Shown here: piece by piece, positions 42,149 to 42,533 of the stretch
How positions within the stretch are numbered: position 1 is the first letter of the stretch
Layout: each line of letters begins with the position of its first letter
Assembly (NCBI GenBank): GCA_027068455.1
Contig: JAMOSN010000057.1
Span: 1 to 42,533, forward strand
Direction of reading: 5' to 3'
Length of the DNA: 42,533 nucleotides
DNA from: Sulfurimonas sp.
GTDB lineage: Bacteria; Campylobacterota; Campylobacteria; Campylobacterales; Sulfurimonadaceae
The notes under the pieces: model-generated
The model's input: only the letters and a program-made list of their open reading frames with translations
Told to the model about the DNA's origin: nothing
The model's database searches: none
Translations under genes and position numbers: made by a program

Positions 42149-42533
42149 TTACAGTCCTTCGATAAATATCTCTGTTTGATACTTGTTTTGAAGTGTTTTC
42201 ATTAACCCTTCATTGAAAATAGCATTTTTTATTTGTGCTATTGTATCATTATCGTTGTTAGTTTTAGTAAGCAGTTTTTGTTCCAAAATATTATAAAGAA
42301 CAACTTTGCCACTTTTTAGTGTTATAAAAGAGTTCTTTTTATCACTTGTAAAAAGCTTTTGTAGGAACTCTGCTGCCTCTTGTGGCGGTAATGAAGAGAG
42401 TTTGTCTGCATCACTAACAGTTATAAAGTCTGTTGTTGTACCTTTAAAATTTTTATAAGAGTTGTTCGCAATCTCTAATAATTTTTGTTCTTTTGTTTGT
42501 TTGATATAAAGTGGTAATACTTCTGCTTTTGCT
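42149..42533 (-). CDS. PpiD/SurA-like periplasmic foldase, C-terminal fragment
   Basis: An open frame of 127 codons runs from the window edge to a TAA directly before ftsA. The sequence (LPLYIKQTKEQKLLEIAN, LPPQEAAEFLQKLF, KNSFITLKSGKVVLYNIL, then a helical end) fits the C terminus of a SurA_N/PpiD-like peptidyl-prolyl isomerase. A gene of that type precedes ftsA in Campylobacter, which supports the call. The N-terminal anchor and parvulin domain lie outside the window. Confidence 0.65.
   Translation of the reverse strand, partial: AKAEVLPLYIKQTKEQKLLEIANNSYKNFKGTTTDFITVSDADKLSSLPPQEAAEFLQKLFTSDKKNSFITLKSGKVVLYNILEQKLLTKTNNDNDTIAQIKNAIFNEGLMKTLQNKYQTEIFIEGL

Overview
This AT-rich window is a stretch of core chromosome from a Campylobacterota (Epsilonproteobacteria) bacterium, most likely a Sulfurimonas-like member. 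The proteins have that character throughout, and several gene pairs match arrangements I know from Campylobacter and relatives: fliL-acpS, murC-small membrane protein-mutS2, tlpA-like-ftsY-radA diverging from a folate cyclo-ligase-rny pair, atpB followed by a small membrane protein, and a PpiD-like protein-ftsA-ftsZ. Promoters look like TATAAT-type -10 boxes without a clear -35. The genus call is inference. I see no tRNA, rRNA, prophage, insertion sequence or CRISPR array.

Layout. 1-1595: 5' part of valS (minus). 1670-2494: diguanylate cyclase (minus), diverging from a UvrD/Rep-type helicase (2631-4712). 4709-7537: minus operon lemA-DUF3137-ytfJ-like-EI24 membrane protein, with a small CBS-domain remnant upstream. 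7723-15109: long minus run of a succinyldiaminopimelate-type aminotransferase, a conserved hypothetical, murC, a membrane protein, mutS2, an RluA-family pseudouridine synthase and a YhiN-family flavoprotein. 15205-16016: lipoprotein cytochrome c and thiS (plus). 15984-21170 (minus): tlpA-like, ftsY, radA, an 86-aa protein, carbonic anhydrase, fliL, acpS. 21266-23411: folate cyclo-ligase and rny (plus). 23443-24027: haem-binding Tll0287-like protein (minus). 24138-31093 (plus): atpB, small membrane protein, gatB, potassium channel, TrkA-like subunit, gpsA, DASS anion transporter. 31367-34607: small proteins, an M48 protease, prmC, DUF4149. 34664-38381: a translationally coupled cluster of NosL-like protein, small membrane protein, ABC permease, ABC ATPase and a CPFC-containing membrane protein, which looks like a periplasmic metal/thiol-handling module. 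38404-42533 (minus): lipoprotein, J-domain protein, ftsZ, ftsA and the end of a PpiD/SurA-like foldase.

The most striking feature is not a gene. The octamer ACACGCAA (TTGCGTGT on the other strand) occurs 22 times by my reading, against roughly one expected at this base composition. All copies are inside genes, in all three reading frames and in both orientations; 19 of 22 are preceded by A and 21 of 22 followed by C or G. Every Asn-Thr-Gln tripeptide I found is spelled AACACGCA(A/G). This behaves like a selected or biased DNA word, such as a DNA uptake sequence, and I do not know it as a described motif for this phylum. Other points: an FtsY with its acidic region at the C terminus, a possibly leaderless helicase mRNA, perfect hairpins that include stop codons, and an 18-bp palindrome between two divergent genes.
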